From NCBI RefSeq assembly GCF_003367175.1, contig NZ_QRGA01000023.1:1-64000 (forward strand): a stretch of 64,000 nucleotides of DNA, written 5' to 3'. Origin of the DNA: Trinickia dinghuensis (GTDB lineage Bacteria; Pseudomonadota; Gammaproteobacteria; Burkholderiales; Burkholderiaceae). The position numbers and the translations under genes are program-made. Shown one piece after another: positions 59,776 to 64,000 of the stretch; position 1 is the stretch's first letter, and every line of letters starts with the position of its first letter. The notes beneath the pieces were generated by a model. That model was not told the DNA's origin. It saw nothing but the letters and a program-made list of their open reading frames with translations, and did no database searches.

Positions 59776-60458
59776 GACGGTTGGAATAGATCGAAGATGC
59801 GCCAGCCCTTCGCTTGCGCATGGGCAAGCAGCGTGGCGTCGGGGTTCGTCGCGATCGGATCGGTGACTTTCTCGAGTAGCGGAATGTCGTTGTGCGAATC
59901 GCTGTAGAAGTAGCTGTGTTCGAAGTCGGCCCAGGTTTTACCGAGCGAGGCGAGCCACGACTCGACGCGCACGATCTTGCCTTCGCGATAGCTGGGCGTG
60001 CCCGTGCCGCGGCCCGTGAACGGCGAGTGCGGCTGGCCGTCCGTGGTTTCGACTTCGCAGGCGATCAGCATCTCGACGCCGAATGCATCGGCGATCGGGC
60101 GCGTGATGAACTCGTTCGTGGCGGTGACGATGCAGCACAGATCGCCCGCCTCCTGGTGCTTGCGCACGAGTTCCAAGGCAACGGGCGTCAGGGCGGGCTT
60201 GATCACTTCGTGCATGAACTGCTCGTGCCACGCGGCGAGTTGCGCGCGCGGGCGATGGGCGAGCGGCGCGAGGATCGTCTCGAGATACGCATGGATGTCG
60301 AGCTGGCCACGCTTGTAGTCGGCGTAGAAGCGATCGATGTCACGCAGGTAGGTTTCGGCATCGACAATGCCGAGCTTCACGATGAAGCGGCCCCATTCGT
60401 GGTCGCTGTCGGTCGGGATGAGCGTGTGATCGAGGTCGAAGAGTGCGAGATTCGTCAT
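59772..60458 (-). CDS. HAD-IB family phosphatase (phosphoserine phosphatase-like)
   Basis: 228 residues. The nucleophile motif is LALFDLDHTLIPTDSDHEW (DxDxT), motif II is VTATNEFITRP, and motif IV is YFYSDSHNDIPLLEKV. The cap and spacing fit the HAD-IB subfamily of SerB-like phosphomonoesterases; the substrate is not defined. The stop overlaps the pcnB start (ATGA) and its own start lies 11 bases after hda, so it is part of the perM-hda-pcnB-folK run. Confidence 0.88.
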   Translation of the reverse strand: MTNLALFDLDHTLIPTDSDHEWGRFIVKLGIVDAETYLRDIDRFYADYKRGQLDIHAYLETILAPLAHRPRAQLAAWHEQFMHEVIKPALTPVALELVRKHQEAGDLCCIVTATNEFITRPIADAFGVEMLIACEVETTDGQPHSPFTGRGTGTPSYREGKIVRVESWLASLGKTWADFEHSYFYSDSHNDIPLLEKVTDPIATNPDATLLAHAQAKGWRIFDLFQPS

Positions 60459-60469
60459 GAGTGCGCATT

Positions 60470-61213
60470 TTACTTGAAGCGGCTCGGCGTGGCCGGCGAG
60501 CCTTCGGGAGCGGCGTCGGCGGCCGGCTGCGCGAGCATCGTGCGCAGCAGCGGCAGCGTGATCGCGCGCTTTTGTTCGAGCGAGAAGCGGTCGAGCGCAT
60601 CGAGCAGGGCCATGAGGCTCGGCATGTCTCGCCGAAAGTGCGTGAGCAGGTAGGCGGGCACGTCGTCGGCCAGCGCAATGCCGCGCTCCTTCGCCGCGTG
60701 CTTGAGCACGGCGCTCTTGCGCTCGTCGGGCAGCGGAGCCAAATGGAACACGAGCCCCCAGCCGAGGCGGGTGCGCAGATCCTCGCGCACGGCGAGCCCG
60801 AGCGGCGCGGCGTTGCCGGTTGCGACAAGCGCGCTCGTCGGATGCGCGCGCACCTCGTTGAAGAGGTTGAACAGCGCGATCTGCTGCGCGCCCGAGAGCT
60901 TGTCGCAGTCGTCGACGGCGTAGATCGCCACGCTCGGATCGAACGCGAACGCCGCCAGCGCGCTTTGCGGCCCGAGGAACGAGGCGTGGCCGGGTGCCGC
61001 GCTTTGCACGAGCGCCGAGAGCAGATGGCTGCGGCCGCTGCCGCTCTCGCCCCAGACGTAGAACGTGCGGTCGGCGAGCGGGCCCGCCGCCAGCGCGCCC
61101 TCGAGCTCGGCGAGCCGGGCGACGAGTTCCGCGTTGGCGCCGGCAAAGAAGTTATCGAACGTCGACGGCGGCGGTGTGCCGAGGTCGAGCGTCAATTGGC
61201 GATGCACAGTCAC
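60470..61213 (-). CDS. hda: DnaA regulatory inactivator Hda
   Basis: 247 residues from GTG 61213 (GTG 61207 is an alternative). The beta-clamp-binding motif QLTLDLG stands at the very N-terminus, followed by PPSTFDNFFAGANAELV. The AAA+ P-loop is WGESGSGRSHLLSALV, with Arg in place of the usual P-loop Lys, and the box VI region RDMPSLMALLDALDRFSLEQKR is present. It stimulates ATP hydrolysis by DnaA after replication begins. It follows perM, the common Burkholderiaceae order. Confidence 0.93.
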   Translation of the reverse strand: MTVHRQLTLDLGTPPPSTFDNFFAGANAELVARLAELEGALAAGPLADRTFYVWGESGSGRSHLLSALVQSAAPGHASFLGPQSALAAFAFDPSVAIYAVDDCDKLSGAQQIALFNLFNEVRAHPTSALVATGNAAPLGLAVREDLRTRLGWGLVFHLAPLPDERKSAVLKHAAKERGIALADDVPAYLLTHFRRDMPSLMALLDALDRFSLEQKRAITLPLLRTMLAQPAADAAPEGSPATPSRFK

Positions 61214-61323
61214 GATGTGGGAAACGAGCAATCAAACGGTCAAACAAAAAATCAAATAATCCAACGAACGAAAAGGACCTAAACGATCGAACGAACGAAG
61301 CGCTCGATGTCACGCTCGGCTCC

Positions 61324-62400
61324 TCAATTCTTATAGAGCGAACTCGAGAGGTAGCCGCGCCGCACTTCGCGCAGGGCCGTGGACAGAATCGCGCTGACGG
61401 GCAGCGCGAGCAGTATCCCGAAGAAGCCGAACAGCTGGCCGAATGCGAGCAAGGCGAAAATCACCGCGAGCGGGTGCAGGCCGATGCGCTCGCCCACGAG
61501 GCGCGGCGTGAGAAACATGCTCTCGAGAATTTGCCCGACCCCGTAGACGACCGCCACGGCGACGAAGCCGTAGACGCTGCCGAACTGCAGCAGCGCCGCG
61601 AGCAGCGCGAGCGCGAGGCCGATCGCGAAACCGACGTACGGGATGAACACGGCCAGCCCGGTGAAGATGCCGACCGGCAGCGCGATCTCGAAGCCCGCAA
61701 TGGTCAACGCGATGGCGTAGAACGCGGCGAGCACGCCCATCACGAGCAATTGGCCGCGCAGATACTGCGACAGCGTGCGGTCCATTTCAACCGCGAGTTC
61801 GAGCGTCTTGGGCAGCCAGCGGCGCGGCACGATCGACGCGAAGCGCGCGAGCATCTTGTTCCAGTCGTACAGCAGGTAGTAGAGCACGAGCGGGACCATG
61901 ACCACATCCCCGATCACGGTGATCATGACGTTGCCGCTCGTGCGCAGCGACTTCCAGGCCGCGAGCGCGACGGTTTGCGCGCTGCCTTCGAGCTGCGATG
62001 TGAGCATGTCGCGCAGGCTCGAGAAATCGAAGATGTCGCCGTAGCCGAGCGCCGCGAGCTTGGGCTGCAGCCAGTCGTGCAGATGCGAGATCAGCCCCGG
62101 AATCTGCGCCTTCAGTTCGGGCCCTTCCTTTTGCACGACCGCGAACACGAGCAGCACGAGCAGCGAGACTACGAGCGCGAACACGAGCATCATCACGAGC
62201 GCCGCGAGGCCGCGGGGGATCCGATGGCGCACGAGCCAGGCGACGCCGGGCTGGAGGATGTAGGCCAGGATCGCGCCGAGCAGGAACGGCGTCAGTACGG
62301 GGCTGAGCAGCCACAGCAAGATGCCTAGGCCCAGCGCGACGGCGCCCCAGAAGAGCGCTTGGCGCTGGTAGGGCGTGAGAATCGGTGAATTCTGCGACAA
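61324..62400 (-). CDS. AI-2E family transporter (PerM-like)
   Basis: 358 residues with about eight membrane helices. Family signatures include LSPVLTPFLLGAILAYILQP, VPLVLYYLLYDWNKM, PVGIFTGLAVFIPYVGFAIG and PRLVGERIGLHPLAVIFALLAFGQLFG. The family includes autoinducer-2 exporters and Na+/H+ antiporters, so the substrate is open. It is head to head with purM, 60 bases apart, next to hda, an arrangement I recall from many beta- and gamma-proteobacteria. Confidence 0.9.
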   Translation of the reverse strand: MSQNSPILTPYQRQALFWGAVALGLGILLWLLSPVLTPFLLGAILAYILQPGVAWLVRHRIPRGLAALVMMLVFALVVSLLVLLVFAVVQKEGPELKAQIPGLISHLHDWLQPKLAALGYGDIFDFSSLRDMLTSQLEGSAQTVALAAWKSLRTSGNVMITVIGDVVMVPLVLYYLLYDWNKMLARFASIVPRRWLPKTLELAVEMDRTLSQYLRGQLLVMGVLAAFYAIALTIAGFEIALPVGIFTGLAVFIPYVGFAIGLALALLAALLQFGSVYGFVAVAVVYGVGQILESMFLTPRLVGERIGLHPLAVIFALLAFGQLFGFFGILLALPVSAILSTALREVRRGYLSSSLYKN

Positions 62401-62421
62401 AGGCGTATCCCAGTCAGCATC

Positions 62422-62441
62422 GGTTAAAATCGCATTTTACC
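62422..62441. promoter_or_regulatory. AT-rich palindrome between divergent perM and purM
   Basis: GGTTAAAAT (62422-62430) and ATTTTACC (62434-62441) are near-perfect inverted copies with a 3-nt spacer. It sits in the centre of the only 60-bp space between the two start codons, so it must overlap both promoters. Confidence 0.4.
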
Positions 62442-62460
62442 GACCTTCTCGCTCTTCCCC

Positions 62461-63528
62461 ATGAATCAACCGAAATCCTCGCCGGACGCCAACGCTGGCG
62501 CCCAGGGTCTGTCGTACCGTGACGCGGGCGTCGACATCGATGCAGGCGACGCGCTCGTCGACGCCATCAAGCCCTTTGCGAAAAAGACGCTGCGCGAAGG
62601 CGTGCTGGGCGGTATCGGCGGGTTCGGCGCGCTGTTCGAGGTGCCGAAGAAGTATCGCGAGCCCGTGCTCGTGTCGGGCACGGACGGCGTCGGCACGAAG
62701 CTGAAACTGGCGTTTCATCTGAACAAACACGATACGGTCGGCCAGGATCTCGTCGCGATGAGCGTGAACGACATCCTCGTCCAGGGCGCCGAGCCGCTGT
62801 TCTTCCTCGATTACTTCGCCTGCGGCAAGCTCGACGTCGGCACGGCCGCCACGGTCGTGAAGGGTATCGCGCAGGGCTGCGAACTGTCCGGCTGCGCGCT
62901 GATCGGCGGCGAGACGGCCGAGATGCCGGGCATGTACCCGGACGGCGAGTACGATCTGGCGGGCTTTGCCGTCGGCGCGGTCGAAAAGAGCAAGATCATC
63001 GACGGCAGCACGATCGCCCCGGGCGACGTCGTGCTCGGCCTGGCTTCGAGCGGCATCCATTCGAACGGCTTTTCGCTCGTGCGCAAGATCATCGAGCGCG
63101 CGAATCCCGACCTGTCGGCCGATTTCCACGGCCGCTCGCTGGCCGACACGCTGATGGCGCCGACGCGCATCTACGTGAAGCCGTTGCTGGCGTTGATGGA
63201 AAAGATCGCCGTGAAGGGGATGGCGCACATCACGGGCGGCGGGCTCGTCGAAAATATCCCGCGCGTGCTGCGGGACGGGCTGACGGCCGAATTGCAGGCG
63301 TCGGCTTGGCCGATGCCGCCGCTGTTCACGTGGCTGCAGCAGCATGGCGGCGTTGCCGACGCCGAGATGCATCGCGTCTTCAACTGCGGGATCGGGATGG
63401 CCGTCGTCGTGGCGGCGGACGTGGCCGATGAAGCCGTGCGCGAATTGACGGCGGCCGGCGAGCAGGTCTGGAAGATCGGCGTGGTGCGCGCGAGCAAGGA
63501 AGGCGAGGCGCAGACGGTCGTGGTTTGA
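62461..63528 (+). CDS. purM: Phosphoribosylformylglycinamidine cyclo-ligase
   Basis: 355 residues. It opens [20 protein letters not shown]. Further signatures are [64 protein letters not shown] and [15 protein letters not shown]. It makes 5-aminoimidazole ribonucleotide in purine synthesis. Length and motifs are normal. Confidence 0.97.
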   Translation: MNQPKSSPDANAGAQGLSYRDAGVDIDAGDALVDAIKPFAKKTLREGVLGGIGGFGALFEVPKKYREPVLVSGTDGVGTKLKLAFHLNKHDTVGQDLVAMSVNDILVQGAEPLFFLDYFACGKLDVGTAATVVKGIAQGCELSGCALIGGETAEMPGMYPDGEYDLAGFAVGAVEKSKIIDGSTIAPGDVVLGLASSGIHSNGFSLVRKIIERANPDLSADFHGRSLADTLMAPTRIYVKPLLALMEKIAVKGMAHITGGGLVENIPRVLRDGLTAELQASAWPMPPLFTWLQQHGGVADAEMHRVFNCGIGMAVVVAADVADEAVRELTAAGEQVWKIGVVRASKEGEAQTVVV

Positions 63529-63707
63529 GGCGCGTGCGAGGTGCTCGTTTGAAAGACAGTCCCGAATGCGGGTTGCTTACGCCTGCTCGGCGCAAGTATT
63601 CGCTAGATCAGTGGGTTGCGGCGTGCGATTCGGAGGCCCCGCTGCCGGCCGATCTTGCCGCCTGGGGTGGGGGCGAGCCGGTCGGTCGCGAAGTATGGCG
63701 CGGCGCG

Positions 63708-64000
63708 TCAAGTTCGAACGTGGGGATGTCCTGAAGGCCCCTCGTTCACCCCGACGGCTGCTTCGACCGCGCGTACGGCCCCGTCCGTAGCGCTCGGCGC
63801 GCAGCAATCGATGACGATCCGCTCGGGCATCGAGCGCAGCCAGGTCAGCTGCCGCTTGCAGAGCTGCCGCGTGGCGAAAATCCCCCTGTCGCGCATCGTC
63901 GCGTAATCGATCGCGCCGTCCAAGTATTCCCACGCCTGCCGGTAGCCGACGCAGCGCATCGACGGCAAGCCCGGATTCAAATCGCCGCGCGCTCGCAGGC
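63708..64000 (-). CDS. miaA: tRNA dimethylallyltransferase, C-terminal part (partial)
   Basis: The gene continues past the right edge; about 97 residues are visible, ending at the TGA near 63708. The segment [20 protein letters not shown] followed by QAWEYLDG is the MiaA signature before the C-terminal helices, then [20 protein letters not shown]. MiaA prenylates A37 of tRNAs that read UNN codons. No gene is seen in the 179 bases between purM and this convergent stop. Confidence 0.93.
   Translation of the reverse strand, partial: LRARGDLNPGLPSMRCVGYRQAWEYLDGAIDYATMRDRGIFATRQLCKRQLTWLRSMPERIVIDCCAPSATDGAVRAVEAAVGVNEGPSGHPHVRT

Noticed and set aside
61214-61323. AAC-rich low-complexity stretch between perM and hda as a regulatory repeat
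   Set aside because: The repeated AACGAACGAA-like words are short and irregular. No pairing or known motif supports a function.

Overview
The window looks like chromosomal core DNA of a beta-proteobacterium of the Burkholderiaceae, Burkholderia sensu lato (Burkholderia, Paraburkholderia, Trinickia or a close relative). This rests on the very high GC content, the protein sequences and the gene neighbourhoods (queA-tgt-yajC-secDF, recG-oxyR-dps-ubiA, glcDEF, hrcA-nadK-recN, grpE-dnaK-dnaJ, purM/perM-hda-pcnB-folK). The genus call is inference. I see no insertion sequence, prophage, CRISPR array, rRNA or tRNA. Nearly all genes are vertically inherited housekeeping genes, so most of the interest lies in regulation.

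Layout. 1-1313: end of pntB, then a VOC protein and a WYL-type regulator on the minus strand behind a perfect inverted repeat. 1579-6671 (minus): a THUMP rRNA methyltransferase and a pqiA-pqiA-pqiB-pqiC envelope lipid-transport operon with overlapping genes. 6948-10381 (plus): cytochrome b561, two YceI proteins, an MHS-type MFS transporter. 10486-16616 (minus): queA, tgt, yajC, secD, secF. 16752-22606 (plus): recG, oxyR, dps, ubiA and a small secreted protein; the oxyR-dps gap carries an OxyR-like promoter and a tiny ORF. 22624-29881 (minus): a D-lactate-dehydrogenase-like flavoprotein, glcD, glcE, glcF, yggS, proC. 30232-32186 (plus): PduO-type cobalamin adenosyltransferase and flavohaemoglobin hmp with an NsrR-like operator. 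32277-40409 (minus): aroG, tldD, a nitrilase-family gene and the giant yhdP. 40638-43451 (plus): glnE. 43448-46123 (minus): recN and nadK. 46391-55932 (plus): hrcA, hemH, an S4-domain heat-shock RNA-binding protein, grpE, dnaK, dnaJ and a pabB-pabC fusion. 56039-62400 (minus): perM, hda, an HAD phosphatase, pcnB, folK, a deoxynucleoside kinase, panB. 62461-63528 (plus): purM. The end of miaA runs off the right edge on the minus strand.

The main discovery is in the aroG leader (33451-33640, minus). It holds a sigma70-type promoter with 17-bp spacing and a 22-residue leader ORF with seven consecutive aromatic codons (Phe-Tyr-Phe-Tyr-Phe-Phe-Trp). A 12-bp intrinsic terminator with an eight-U tract follows, and a segment inside the leader ORF can form a perfect 9-bp antiterminator with the terminator's 5' arm. 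Together these have the full architecture of ribosome-mediated attenuation, responding to all three aromatic amino acids and controlling DAHP synthase, the entry to the shikimate pathway.

Other regulatory signals read from sequence are a consensus RpoH (sigma32) promoter before grpE and a weaker one before dnaK, an NsrR-like palindrome at hmp, a sigma70 promoter for oxyR, and several strong intrinsic terminators between convergent genes.
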